64,000 nt of DNA from Oceanobacillus senegalensis. GTDB taxonomy: Bacteria; Bacillota; Bacilli; Bacillales; Amphibacillaceae. Positions 34,591-43,444 of the stretch are shown here, piece after piece. The DNA is taken from positions 1,565,758 through 1,629,757 of the forward strand of contig NZ_LT839648.1 in assembly GCF_900176885.1 (NCBI RefSeq), read 5' to 3'. The notes under the pieces were generated by a model. The model ran no database searches and was not told the DNA's origin. It saw nothing but the letters and a program-made list of their open reading frames with translations. A program made the translations under genes and the position numbers. Each line of letters begins with the position of its first letter. Position 1 is the stretch's first letter.

Positions 34591-35736
34591 ATACTTCCAT
34601 GCTTAAATAAGAAATTAGAGCACAAAAAGCTGACTCCCAAATTAAAAAACATAAAAAAATATTTAATTCGTAAAAGCAGTAACACCATCAGTGAAAAACA
34701 ATTAAACCAATCCGAACGTAATATCATACAGTTTATTCAGCTGGAGACAAAAAATAAAAATGTCAACAACATCACGAGAACGAATGCTTATTTAGATTTT
34801 TATAAAAAATTCCCTGAAATTCACTGGGCCTTTCTTGGACATATGGTATCCCGAAACGGTGGATGGAACATGACTGATTTAAAAGGAAGTCTATTACCAA
34901 GACTTTTATCAATAAACGAGCAGGAACAATTCTTCCTTTTTTTAGAGCGAGGAAATTGGTTAATCTTTCAAGATATTTATCCTCAATTATTGTTATACGA
35001 AGAAAGTGTAAAACGAAACACGAACCTGTTCTACCTTTTACCATTGTTCGGCGTTTCTTATTTTATGGAAGTAATTTGGAATTACTTTTACACCAATAAG
35101 GATGAATACCTTCTGGCCATAGCTCTGATAATCAATGAACAAAGCTATTTAGAAAAAAGAATCATCCAAAATGCTTATTATCAATCTACTGTATTAGAAA
35201 CACTAGAATTTAAACTTCAGGAGCTATTAAACTTAAATCAAATCCTCTTTCCTTACTCTGATGAAAAGGAAGTCAAAGTTGTTGGTCAAACGATTCATCA
35301 ATTCGCTTCTTTACATGATCGGATTATGTTGGGGAAACGTTTATACCAATTACTTTTTCATAAAGAAACGTCCCCCAAATTTTACCAATGGGCGATCCAA
35401 CACCCCCATACAGGTTCTAGAAAGGATTACTGGATCCATTTATTTAACGATATAGATGAGTCCATACCTGGAACCTCGTATAAGCGAAGAATAAAGAACT
35501 GTAGTCTAAAATCAAATTCACCAAAATTATATAGTCCCCAATTATCTTACGCCTGGAACAATATAGAGCAGAAAGCCGCTGAACAGGGTGACTGGTATAC
35601 AGATTGGAACGTGATCTATTATTTGCAAAAGAATAATCAAAAAGTGAATGGAGATATTTTTGATGAATATTGTGAAACATTGGAGCGAATCGAACTGGCA
35701 ATCCTCGCAAAAGAAACATTCTCATTGGAAAAATAA
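34591..35736 (+). CDS. yppC: DUF2515 family protein (YppC-like), apparent ATA start
   Basis: A 381-residue protein of the YppC/DUF2515 family, unknown function. The conserved opening TRTNAYLDFYKKFPEIHWAF and GHMVSRNGGWNMTDLKGSL lies in one uninterrupted frame that reaches back to a TAA at 34585-34587. No ATG, GTG or TTG occurs in frame before codon 85 (34843), inside the conserved part. The only well-placed start is ATA at 34591-34593, seven bases after AAAGGGAGGG. Either a non-standard start is used or the gene has lost its ATG. Confidence 0.75.
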   Translation: MLPCLNKKLEHKKLTPKLKNIKKYLIRKSSNTISEKQLNQSERNIIQFIQLETKNKNVNNITRTNAYLDFYKKFPEIHWAFLGHMVSRNGGWNMTDLKGSLLPRLLSINEQEQFFLFLERGNWLIFQDIYPQLLLYEESVKRNTNLFYLLPLFGVSYFMEVIWNYFYTNKDEYLLAIALIINEQSYLEKRIIQNAYYQSTVLETLEFKLQELLNLNQILFPYSDEKEVKVVGQTIHQFASLHDRIMLGKRLYQLLFHKETSPKFYQWAIQHPHTGSRKDYWIHLFNDIDESIPGTSYKRRIKNCSLKSNSPKLYSPQLSYAWNNIEQKAAEQGDWYTDWNVIYYLQKNNQKVNGDIFDEYCETLERIELAILAKETFSLEK

Positions 35737-36121
35737 AAACACAATCCATGCCTACCTATCTACTGTTATTTTATCTTCCCTAATAGGTACTTATTTAGAT
35801 CTTCTGATGGTTGGAACAGGTCTGTATTCCTTTCCAATCCGGCCATTCCCGGAAGTATTTTCTATTCATATCATTTTTACACTATGTATCCTGCCCATTT
35901 TTTCTGTCTTTGTTATTGCTGTATTAAAAAGATTAACTAGATTGCAAAGATACATATTCATATTCATTTGCAGCTTTATAATATTTGTAGTTGAACAAAT
36001 TACAGAACTACTAGGATTTTTTACCCACTCCAGTGCCTGGAAGCACGAATTTTCCCTAGTAGGTTATTTTATTTTCATGGTTATGATTTGGAAATTTTAC
36101 AAGTGGATGGATAGTAAATAG
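35663..36121 (+). CDS. CBO0543-type membrane protein
   Basis: A 152-residue membrane protein with a soluble start and about five spans. The text AYLSTVILSSLIGTYLDLLM followed by GLYSFPIRPFPEVFSI is what I associate with the CBO0543 family, unknown function. The start ATG 35663 has GGAGAT eight bases before it and overlaps the DUF2515 gene by about 74 bases in another frame, so an in-frame later start cannot be excluded. No homologous neighbour helps to define function. Confidence 0.6.
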   Translation: MNIVKHWSESNWQSSQKKHSHWKNKNTIHAYLSTVILSSLIGTYLDLLMVGTGLYSFPIRPFPEVFSIHIIFTLCILPIFSVFVIAVLKRLTRLQRYIFIFICSFIIFVVEQITELLGFFTHSSAWKHEFSLVGYFIFMVMIWKFYKWMDSK

Positions 36122-36176
36122 AAGGAACCGCGAGGACAGACCCTCATTTTCCAATTGAAAAAATGTTAGTCCTATA

Positions 36177-36219
36177 AGTGATATATATCACATAATCAAC
36201 CCACAGAATTCGTTATAAT
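36177..36219 (+). promoter_or_regulatory. Fnr-box promoter of the PAS protein gene
   Basis: AGTGATATATATCACA (36177-36192) fits the Fnr/Crp-type consensus TGTGA-N6-TCACA except for the first base. TATAAT follows at 36214-36219. With a start of transcription near 36226 the box is centred at about -41.5, the activator position typical for Fnr class II promoters. A matching box is present at 53334-53349. Confidence 0.75.
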
Positions 36220-36278
36220 AAGGATAGTTTCACCTTATGTTAATAATTTCTAATCAATTATATAAAGGAGATATGCAA

Positions 36279-36755
36279 ATGTCTGTAGAAAAATTGTCTG
36301 AATTAATTAGTCCTGAAGCTGTGATAAATTTTGAAACTGGTGCAATTAAAGCAAGCACGTTGGATTCCATCATTAATCTTCTGCCCTTTGAAATGGGTTT
36401 TTGCGATGAGAACGATATTTTCCGCTGGTATTCAAATAATCCAAACCGTGTACATGGTCGCCGTAAAGAAGCGATTGGTCGTCATGTACTTGAGCTTCAC
36501 CCAAAAGTGACTCATCACGTTGAAAAATTGTTAAATGATTTCCATTCAGGAGCACGCGACGAATGGGAATTTTGGTTCCCAAAGCGCTCTGGTGAATCTG
36601 GTCAAATTTACCAAAAATTCATGGCAGTACGTGACAAAAATGGAAAATACCTGGGCTGCATGGATGTCACCGTTAATCTCGATCTTTTCCAAGGAAAAGA
36701 GGGTAAACATACCCCTGAAACGATTGACGAATTTATAGCTGTGAAGCCCGAATAA
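36279..36755 (+). CDS. PAS-domain protein
   Basis: A 158-residue protein made of one PAS domain: INLLPFEMGFCDENDIFRWY, RKEAIGRHVLELHPK, and the closing strand KNGKYLGCMDVTVNL. It is related to the PAS part of the DUF438-hemerythrin protein at 53508-54749 (shared layout LLPxExxFxDxNxIF...G...H). Small PAS proteins of this type are often linked to heme, NO or redox sensing. The Fnr box suggests expression without oxygen or under nitrosative stress. ATG 36279 is placed eight bases after AAAGGAG. Confidence 0.8.
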   Translation: MSVEKLSELISPEAVINFETGAIKASTLDSIINLLPFEMGFCDENDIFRWYSNNPNRVHGRRKEAIGRHVLELHPKVTHHVEKLLNDFHSGARDEWEFWFPKRSGESGQIYQKFMAVRDKNGKYLGCMDVTVNLDLFQGKEGKHTPETIDEFIAVKPE

Positions 36756-36779
36756 AAAATACCTATCTCAGTTAAGTTG

Positions 36780-36811
36780 AAAAACACATGGAATTTCCTA
36801 TGTGTTTTTCT
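36780..36811 (+). terminator. Terminator of the PAS gene
   Basis: AAAAACACAT and ATGTGTTTTT around a 10-base loop with TTTTTC after it, 24 bases past the stop codon. Confidence 0.8.
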
Positions 36812-37348
36812 TTATATTAGAATTAGCGAGTTACTTACAATCAGAATCTGCATTCATAACGATAGAAGATCCATGCGGTAACCTAATTTTTTATTGATTG
36901 AATCGTTAAACAGATTTGGACATGAGGTATACATAGCGTACTACTCCATCATATTTCTATGCCTCTCCATTCTGTTTTGTCCTGATTGGGATATTATGTA
37001 ATACTAGAGCTTTTCTTTGAAATGGTTTAGAAATTGTAGGTTGACCCCATTTGCTAATTTCATCCTCGCTCTAATGACATAGTATTGTCAATTTAAATAG
37101 GATGATAATTATCCACAATCCACTTTTATTTTAAGTATATTAAAGTTAATTCGACGATTTTCGCTCGAATTATGGTATTTTCGACATTTTTCAAACATTT
37201 TACTCCCAGTATGTACTGTTTATTCAGTATTAACTGTACAAACAGTGTTTGATAAACAAATTTTATAGTGATAGAATCATATTGTTGTTTTTCTTTTGGG
37301 TGCTACTCAAAAGTTTTTTTATGAATATTTTTAATGGAGGTGTAAACA
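36812..37348 (+). promoter_or_regulatory. Promoter and possible operator region of the osmoprotectant operon
   Basis: About 540 bases without a gene. A good sigma-A promoter is TTGATA (37249-37254), 17-base spacer and TAGAAT (37272-37277). Just upstream are two short inverted repeats, ACTGTTTATTCAGT (37215-37228) and ACTGTACAAACAGT (37233-37246), 18 bases apart, which could be the operator of a GbsR- or BusR-like osmotic regulator. No regulator gene is adjacent. GGAGGTG at 37336-37342 is the ribosome binding site of the next gene. Confidence 0.65.
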
Positions 37349-38002
37349 ATTATTGATTTCTTCAATTACTTTAGTAATAACTATAGTCAAATACTGGAAT
37401 ATACGATAGAGCATGTACAACTAGTTGGACTTGCCATTATTATTTCCATTTTGATTGGTGTTCCCCTTGGTATTTATTTAACGACAAATGAAGACTTGGC
37501 TGGAACTGTTCTTCAAATATCTTCTATTATGATGACTATTCCTAGTATCGCCCTATTCGGTATCATGATTCCAATACTATCAACCATTGGACAAGGTATT
37601 GGATTTCTCCCCGCCCTAATCGCGCTTGTCCTTTACTCTCAATTGCCAATAATTCGTAATACCTATACAGGAATTAATAATGTTGATCCAAATGTACGTG
37701 ATGCTGCAAAGGGACTTGGTATGACAACAAGACAGAGATTACTAAAAGTCGAAATCCCTAATGCCATGCCACTTATTATGGCTGGTGTACGAACAGCAAC
37801 CGTATTAAATATTGGAATTGGAGCTATTGCAGCCTACATAGGAGCTGGAGGTCTTGGTTCATTAATCAACCAAGGAATTTCCAGATCAAACAATACCATG
37901 GTACTTGTTGGTGCAGTGGTTGTATCCATACTAGCGATTCTAGTTGATTATCTATTAAAATACATCGAGAAAAGAGTTACTCCAAAAGGAATTAAAAACT
38001 AA
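37349..38002 (+). CDS. Osmoprotectant ABC transporter permease, apparent ATT start
   Basis: A 217-residue inner-membrane permease with five to six spans and the EAA loop for ATPase contact (DAAKGLGMTTRQRLLKVEIP). It belongs to the glycine betaine/carnitine/choline-type OpuC family. Full length requires the ATT at 37349, eight bases after GGAGG, in frame with the conserved first membrane span. A TAA lies just upstream. The first ordinary start (TTG 37451) would cut off the first span. Operon order: permease, ATPase, permease, binding protein. Confidence 0.85.
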   Translation: MIDFFNYFSNNYSQILEYTIEHVQLVGLAIIISILIGVPLGIYLTTNEDLAGTVLQISSIMMTIPSIALFGIMIPILSTIGQGIGFLPALIALVLYSQLPIIRNTYTGINNVDPNVRDAAKGLGMTTRQRLLKVEIPNAMPLIMAGVRTATVLNIGIGAIAAYIGAGGLGSLINQGISRSNNTMVLVGAVVVSILAILVDYLLKYIEKRVTPKGIKN

Positions 38003-38016
38003 GAGTAGGTGATAAG

Positions 38017-38994
38017 GTGATAGAATTTAAGAATGTTTCTAAAGTATATAACGGTAGTGTGAAAGCTATCGATAATATTAACTTTAACGTGGAAAACGGG
38101 GAATTTGTTATATTAATTGGTCCGTCTGGTTGTGGGAAAACAACTTTATTACGAATGGTGAACCAATTAGAAGAAATAACCGATGGGGATATTCTCCTTA
38201 ACAATAAAAGTGTTAAACAATCCAATAAAATTGAGATGCGCCGTAAAATTGGTTATGTTATCCAAAGTAATGGATTATTCCCAAACATGACAATTGAAAA
38301 AAATGTCATGATTGTACCTGATTTACTAGGATGGGACCGGAAAAAACAACAAGATCGATTCAACTATTTAATGGAATTAATTGGATTAAATCCAGATGAA
38401 TACAGAAAAAGGTATCCACATGAACTTTCAGGTGGACAGCAGCAGCGTATAGGTGTTGCACGTGCCCTTGCTGCAGATCCGCCCGTGATGTTAATGGATG
38501 AACCTTTTGGAGCACTAGATCCAATCATACGTACCAAATTGCAGGAAGAGTTTTTACAAATTCAAAAAGAAGTGAACAAAACCATCCTGTTTGTCAGTCA
38601 CGATATTGATGAAGCGGTGAAAATGGGGGATAAAGTTGCCTTACTACGTGGTGGGAAAATGATGCAATATGATAACCCATCTGAGATTCTACATCATCCA
38701 GCTAATGATTTTGTTTCCGAATTTGTTGGACAAGATCGCGTACTAAAAAGTACCAGTCTATATTCCGTTAAAGATTTAGCTGATACGATTACCTTAGATT
38801 CGTATCAAAAAGCAGATAGTGCTCAAGCAGTTACTGAAGACATTTCTCTTCGTATTGTCATTTCCAAACTGCTTAATCAGGAAACAGATCAGTTAGTAGT
38901 TGAGGACAAACAAGGGAATAAATTAGGAAAATTAACACTAGATTTGGTAGAAAAATTCCTTCATAAAGAAGTGAAAGAAACTCCAAATAGATAG
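38017..38994 (+). CDS. opuCA: Osmoprotectant ABC transporter ATP-binding protein (OpuCA-like)
   Basis: A 325-residue ABC ATPase. Motifs are GPSGCGKTT (Walker A), LSGGQQQRIGVARAL (signature), VMLMDEPFGALDP (Walker B) and a switch His in LFVSHDIDEA. The family tail after residue 240 is kept, as in the OpuCA/OpuBA group, though shorter than two full CBS domains. It starts with GTG 38017 behind AGGTGATAAG. It energises uptake of betaine-like compounds by the two permeases. Confidence 0.92.
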   Translation: MIEFKNVSKVYNGSVKAIDNINFNVENGEFVILIGPSGCGKTTLLRMVNQLEEITDGDILLNNKSVKQSNKIEMRRKIGYVIQSNGLFPNMTIEKNVMIVPDLLGWDRKKQQDRFNYLMELIGLNPDEYRKRYPHELSGGQQQRIGVARALAADPPVMLMDEPFGALDPIIRTKLQEEFLQIQKEVNKTILFVSHDIDEAVKMGDKVALLRGGKMMQYDNPSEILHHPANDFVSEFVGQDRVLKSTSLYSVKDLADTITLDSYQKADSAQAVTEDISLRIVISKLLNQETDQLVVEDKQGNKLGKLTLDLVEKFLHKEVKETPNR

Positions 38995-39004
38995 GAGTGA
39001 AACG

Positions 39005-39751
39005 ATGATTACAAATAAACTAATTAGCCAAATCGTTAAAATCGCTTTTTGGTTGCTTATCATTGCCTTTTTTGCTTGGGTATTTGCGAATGATTTATTT
39101 CGACCGATATATGAAGAATTCGACACCTTTCTGAATCTATTAATCGAGCACATAACCATTGTGTTAATATCCGGATTACTAGCAATCATGATATCCATAC
39201 CACTTGGCATTTTTGTTACGAGAGAGAAATTTCGTAAGTCTGAATTTTGGATAGTCAATATTGCAAATCTTGGTCAAACCATTCCAAGTTTAGCTGTATT
39301 GGCACTAGCAATGGGGTTCTTAGGAATCGGAATGCAAGCAGCAATTGTTGCCCTATTCATCTATTCCCTGCTTCCTATATTGCAAAATACGATAGCAGGA
39401 ATCCAATCCGTAGACGAAAACATGAAAGATGCTGCTCGCGGTATGGGACTAACTCCAGCTCAAATTTTATGGCAAATAGAATTACCAAATGCGGCATCAT
39501 CTATTATCGCAGGAATTCGTACTGCAATCGTAATTAATATCGGTACTGCTGCACTTGCCTATCTGATTGGAGGCGGCGGTCTAGGAGCTTGGATATTTAC
39601 TGGAATTAGACTCTTTGATAATTCTTTCTTAATTTCTGGTGCTGTTCCAGTGACATTGCTAGCTATTTTAATCGATTACTTTTTCCGACTTATGCAAAAA
39701 GTCTTCGTACCAAAAGGGCTGAGATTAGCCAAACAAACACAAAAGTCATAA
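39005..39751 (+). CDS. Osmoprotectant ABC transporter permease 2
   Basis: A 248-residue permease, longer at the N-terminus than the first. It has about six spans and the EAA-type sequence DAARGMGLTPAQILWQIELP. It pairs with the 217-residue permease as the second half of the channel. AGGAGTG is six bases before the ATG, ten bases after the ATPase stop. Confidence 0.92.
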   Translation: MITNKLISQIVKIAFWLLIIAFFAWVFANDLFRPIYEEFDTFLNLLIEHITIVLISGLLAIMISIPLGIFVTREKFRKSEFWIVNIANLGQTIPSLAVLALAMGFLGIGMQAAIVALFIYSLLPILQNTIAGIQSVDENMKDAARGMGLTPAQILWQIELPNAASSIIAGIRTAIVINIGTAALAYLIGGGGLGAWIFTGIRLFDNSFLISGAVPVTLLAILIDYFFRLMQKVFVPKGLRLAKQTQKS

Positions 39752-39767
39752 AACAAGGAGCAATAAA

Positions 39768-40664
39768 ATGAAAAAACTACAATTACTCATTACCCTATTG
39801 ATTACTGTAGCTGTACTAGCTGCGTGTGGAGGGGGGAATGACAAACAAATTACCGTTGGAGCGAAAAACTTTACCGAACAATATCTATTAGCTAAAATGA
39901 CAACGTATATGTTAGAAGAAGAAGGCTTCGATGTGGAAGAAACAACGGACCTAGGTAGTACAGCATTACGACAAGCTTTAGAGAATAAACAAGTAGATAT
40001 TACCTGGGATTATGTTGGTACTGGTCTAGTAACCTATTTAGGTGAAGATCCAATGACAGATCCTCAAGCAGCTTTTGAGAAATTAAATGAAATGGACCAA
40101 GCAGAAAATGATATTGTCTGGACAAACTTAAATGAAGTGGATAATACGTATACACTAATGATGCGTGCTTCCGATGCAGACGAATTAGGTATTACTTCTA
40201 TTAGTGATTTGGCTGACTATGTAAATAATAACCCTGGAGAACTTACCATGGCTTCGGATGCTGAATTCACTAACCGCGAAGATGGACTACCTGGTGTATA
40301 TGAAACATATGGTTTTACATTCGAAAATGTCATCGATATGGAAACTGGCTTAAATTACAATGCTTTGCGTGACAATGAAGTAGATGTATCCGTAGGCTTT
40401 GCAACCGATGCTCGCATCGATGCTTACGATTTTATCAACCTAGAAGATGATAAATCCTTCTTCCCATCTTATAACGCGGCCGTAGCAATGACAACAGATA
40501 CTTATGAAAAATACCCAGAAATTGAAGAAATTCTTGCACCACTCTCTGACTTACTAACTAGTGAGATTATGCGAGACTTAAACTATCAAGTGGATATTGA
40601 AGAAAAAAGTGTTAACAAGGTAGCCAAAGAGTTCCTAGTAGAAAACGGGTTAATAGAAGGATAA
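39768..40664 (+). CDS. Osmoprotectant-binding lipoprotein
   Basis: A 298-residue solute-binding lipoprotein of the OpuAC/OsmF type. The signal peptide ends with lipobox LAAC (Cys20), followed by GGGNDKQITVGAKNFTEQYL, a stretch that starts the mature domain in this family. It is the extracytoplasmic receptor for the system. The specific ligand (betaine, choline or carnitine) cannot be told by eye. Confidence 0.92.
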   Translation: MKKLQLLITLLITVAVLAACGGGNDKQITVGAKNFTEQYLLAKMTTYMLEEEGFDVEETTDLGSTALRQALENKQVDITWDYVGTGLVTYLGEDPMTDPQAAFEKLNEMDQAENDIVWTNLNEVDNTYTLMMRASDADELGITSISDLADYVNNNPGELTMASDAEFTNREDGLPGVYETYGFTFENVIDMETGLNYNALRDNEVDVSVGFATDARIDAYDFINLEDDKSFFPSYNAAVAMTTDTYEKYPEIEEILAPLSDLLTSEIMRDLNYQVDIEEKSVNKVAKEFLVENGLIEG

Positions 40665-40665
40665 T

Positions 40666-40706
40666 AAAAAGGGATAGTGCTTTAATTAAGGCATTATCCC
40701 TTTTTT
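40666..40706 (+). terminator. Terminator of the osmoprotectant operon
   Basis: AAAAAGGGATAGTGC pairs with GCATTATCCCTTTTTT around a loop of TTTAATTAAG, starting two bases past the stop. Confidence 0.85.
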
Positions 40707-40994
40707 CTTTATGGGCCATAATATTCGATACCCTTAAGGAAAGATATGTGTAGGACTAATTTTAATTAATGCAAGCATACAGTAACTAGAAAATGTTTCC
40801 TCGCCTGTCTGCTAATACCACAAGCATGATATATATTTTTATTGGATTTTGTTAATTCCAATATGATAAGAACAACTATGCGAATAACCATGGCATGAAC
40901 AATTCACCCACCTATCCTTACGTCCATCGCCCATTGTTCCCTATTCATAAAAAGTAATCTAGTTACGTATCCATCATTTATGGGAGGTGGAAAC

Positions 40995-41555
40995 GTGTAT
41001 TTTTTTCAACCTATTTCAAATGAGGTTCGTTTGTTTCAAAAAGAATTCCATCACTATAAAAATACGAAGAAACTTATATTAGGATCGATTTTTGCCTGTT
41101 TTGCTGCCATTTTCCAAGCTTCTGGAGGTTTTTTACCAGATATAGGATACGTAATCAGTCCTCTTGCCACGGCTCCTATTCTGTTATGTACCATATTTTC
41201 CATTCCATCGGGAGTAATGATCTATTTTTTGACCATGATGCTGTTATTCATTATCCAGCCAACGGAACTGATTATATTTCCTTTTACGACAGGATTGTTA
41301 GGACTAGGTTTAGGGACAGCTTTTTCCCTTTTTAGGAGGAGAATAAGTATTATTTTTACCGGATCCGTTCTATTAATGATAGGAATATTGAGCCTCCTCT
41401 TTATTTTTCACTTTCCCGTTCTAGGACCAGTAGTCTCTAGCACTTTTTCATTTCTTAAGGCTGGTGGTATTTTTGTATTTACGTTTCTTTATAGCTGGTT
41501 ATGGGTGGAAATTGCTTTATTCATTGTTAAACGGTTAAACAGGTTGATCTCATAA
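40995..41555 (+). CDS. Integral membrane protein, 186 residues
   Basis: A protein with about five membrane spans and a start at GTG 40995, because GGGAGGTGG is at 40982-40990 (an upstream ATG would use the ribosome binding site as codons). The arrangement of a soluble N-terminus, GGFLPDIGYVISPLATAP and small hydrophobic spans reminds me of S components of ECF transporters, but there is no match I can defend. Standing alone, it is left as unknown. Confidence 0.65.
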   Translation: MYFFQPISNEVRLFQKEFHHYKNTKKLILGSIFACFAAIFQASGGFLPDIGYVISPLATAPILLCTIFSIPSGVMIYFLTMMLLFIIQPTELIIFPFTTGLLGLGLGTAFSLFRRRISIIFTGSVLLMIGILSLLFIFHFPVLGPVVSSTFSFLKAGGIFVFTFLYSWLWVEIALFIVKRLNRLIS

Positions 41556-41583
41556 CTGTCAATGGAACGATAGCCATTCAAAT

Positions 41584-42999
41584 TCATGAAATGATTTCGA
41601 ATATAGTTCCTTGGTTAAAATCTGTTACTTCCATAGAGCCATAAACTCCTAAAAATAATCTACTTTGATTTAGGTTGGTTCCCAAACTAACGTAATAAGC
41701 TGATGAAGACCCGAAATCATGATTAATTTGAATTTCATTGAAATCATTATGTTTACCATCTGGTCTCATAAAAGTATAGGCTAAAGCTCCTCTCGCCGGT
41801 GATTGGGGTTCTTTTTTAACAAAATCTGTAAACACCACACACCCGGTTAAATCTGGAATTCCAGTCCCCATATAAGCCTGAATGCCTGTAAGAGCCGTTC
41901 CCTCAAACTTATCGGTTCTAGAATCGGAGTGAAAATAACTTGTTAAAGGGTGAAGACGTTTCCCTGATAGTGCTGCCGCCTCTTGGTAGAAAGCTACTAT
42001 CTTCTCATTCAAAGATGAATCATTAGAGCAGTCTCTTAAAATCATAGTTGGAAAATCACCTTCCCATCCTCTCCAGCCAAGGTTAATAAAGCCTTCTTGG
42101 TCAAGTTTAGTATTCATATCATAAGCTTGAAGAAGCTGTGTGACCGGTATTGGCTTATCATTAACGTATGAAAAGACAGACTCTACCAATTCCTGTCCAA
42201 CATTTCCAACATATTTAATAAACTGATTGTGAAACTTTTGAAATGAAATGCCAGGAATATTACGAACCCCTTTAGCCGTTACTGTGAGCGTTTCCTGAAT
42301 GGTTGGGGGAAGTTCATCAAAACGAGTGGCGATGGGAGGATGATGGAAGTATGTATTTTTGTTTACATCCATTTCTATGATTTTTCCGGCGATTTCGATA
42401 TCTTCCTGACTTAGGTTAAACGGGTCAAAGCCTGATCCGCCATCTCCAGTTGTTATCACAAGCTTTCCTATTTCAGGTGAAAAGTTTAAACTATTGACAC
42501 CATTATGATTAGAAAAAGGTCTTCGTAAATTAAGTAATGTGCGTCGTTTTTGAGGATGGCCGTTTAAATTTAGAATCCATTCTTCAATCGTATCCACATG
42601 ATCATACTGCGTCCCTCTATTTTCCCACTTTAGGTTTAATGTATTTGGATCACATGGATTAGGAGTAAACGAATCAGGTAAAGCACCTGGACCTTGAGTT
42701 CCGGCCACGGAATAATGAAGATAAAAGATGCCATTATAGTAAAATTCGGGATGAAACGCTAACCCTAGTAATCCACGTTCATCGTATCCTCCGCCAGAGA
42801 CACCTAGCTTTAGGATGAGTGGTCGAATATCTAAGAACGTTCTAATGTCCCCATTTCCAATGAAAAAGATTTCTCCTACTTGGGTTGCAATAAATAACCT
42901 TTCCACGGAGTCACCTGGTAGGATTGCCGTCTTCAAAACAGTGGGTAAATTTATCTTATTTACAATGGGCCGTAATCTAACTGTCACCTTTTTCAACAA
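41584..42999 (-). CDS. Glucose/sorbosone dehydrogenase-like beta-propeller protein
   Basis: A 471-residue protein with the family pattern of soluble quinoprotein glucose dehydrogenases: ERLFIATQVGEIFFIGNG, ERGLLGLAFHPEF, FSNHNGVNSLNF, ITTGDGGSGFDPFNLSQ and NLGWRGWEGDF. The conserved His/Asp region (HNG and GDGG) that binds PQQ and calcium is present. There is no signal peptide, which is unusual for this family. It could be a cytosolic or spore-surface enzyme. PQQ genes are not in the window, so the cofactor is uncertain. Confidence 0.82.
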   Translation of the reverse strand: MLKKVTVRLRPIVNKINLPTVLKTAILPGDSVERLFIATQVGEIFFIGNGDIRTFLDIRPLILKLGVSGGGYDERGLLGLAFHPEFYYNGIFYLHYSVAGTQGPGALPDSFTPNPCDPNTLNLKWENRGTQYDHVDTIEEWILNLNGHPQKRRTLLNLRRPFSNHNGVNSLNFSPEIGKLVITTGDGGSGFDPFNLSQEDIEIAGKIIEMDVNKNTYFHHPPIATRFDELPPTIQETLTVTAKGVRNIPGISFQKFHNQFIKYVGNVGQELVESVFSYVNDKPIPVTQLLQAYDMNTKLDQEGFINLGWRGWEGDFPTMILRDCSNDSSLNEKIVAFYQEAAALSGKRLHPLTSYFHSDSRTDKFEGTALTGIQAYMGTGIPDLTGCVVFTDFVKKEPQSPARGALAYTFMRPDGKHNDFNEIQINHDFGSSSAYYVSLGTNLNQSRLFLGVYGSMEVTDFNQGTIFEIIS

Positions 43000-43117
43000 C
43001 GGACCCTCCCTCTAATGGTTTACTTTTATAAGAATATGATAAAATTGTGGTTCCGATGCACCATGTTTTTGTATCACATTAAAACCCTCCCAACCATACA
43101 AGAAGAAAAACTGGCAT

Positions 43118-43163
43118 AAAAAAACTGTAACCAGCCATGATAATAGCCGGTTACAGTTTTTTT
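43118..43163. terminator. Strong hairpin terminator
   Basis: AAAAAACTGTAACC and GGTTACAGTTTTTT with a 16-base loop. The T run on the minus strand ends transcription past the transporter remnant; it also works on the plus strand. Confidence 0.8.
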
Positions 43164-43181
43164 CATCTTATTATACTGCAT

Positions 43182-43372
43182 TTAGTTCTGATCCTTATCA
43201 GAATTCGTATTCTCTGTTTTACTTTGTGCTTTCACTGTTGCTAGCTCTGATTGAATTTCTTCCATTTTCTTATCGGTTAATTTATAGAATTTCATACATG
43301 TAAGGAAAACCCCTAACAATAATGCTGGTAAACCAAATGCTAGGATTAAAATAAAAGTGCTTTTTATGCTTT
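43182..43372 (-). pseudogene. C-terminal remnant of a sugar (glucuronide-type) transporter
   Basis: On the minus strand one frame reads KSTFILILAFGLPALLLGVF, a last membrane span, then KLTDKKMEEIQSELATVKAQ, the charged tail typical of GPH-type symporters, with stop at 43182-43184. No start and no other spans remain. Located right behind beta-glucuronidase, it is most simply the end of a uidB-type glucuronide transporter that was deleted. Confidence 0.65.
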
Positions 43373-43401
43373 TTCATAAAACATTCTATGGAAATAGGGG
43401 T

Positions 43402-43439
43402 AAAAAAACCTCGTAAAATAAACTTTTACGAGGTTTTTT
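43402..43439 (-). terminator. Terminator of the beta-glucuronidase gene
   Basis: AAAAAACCTCGTAAA and TTTACGAGGTTTTTT form a strong stem right at the 3' end of uidA, between it and the transporter remnant. Confidence 0.85.
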
Positions 43440-43444
43440 GCATA

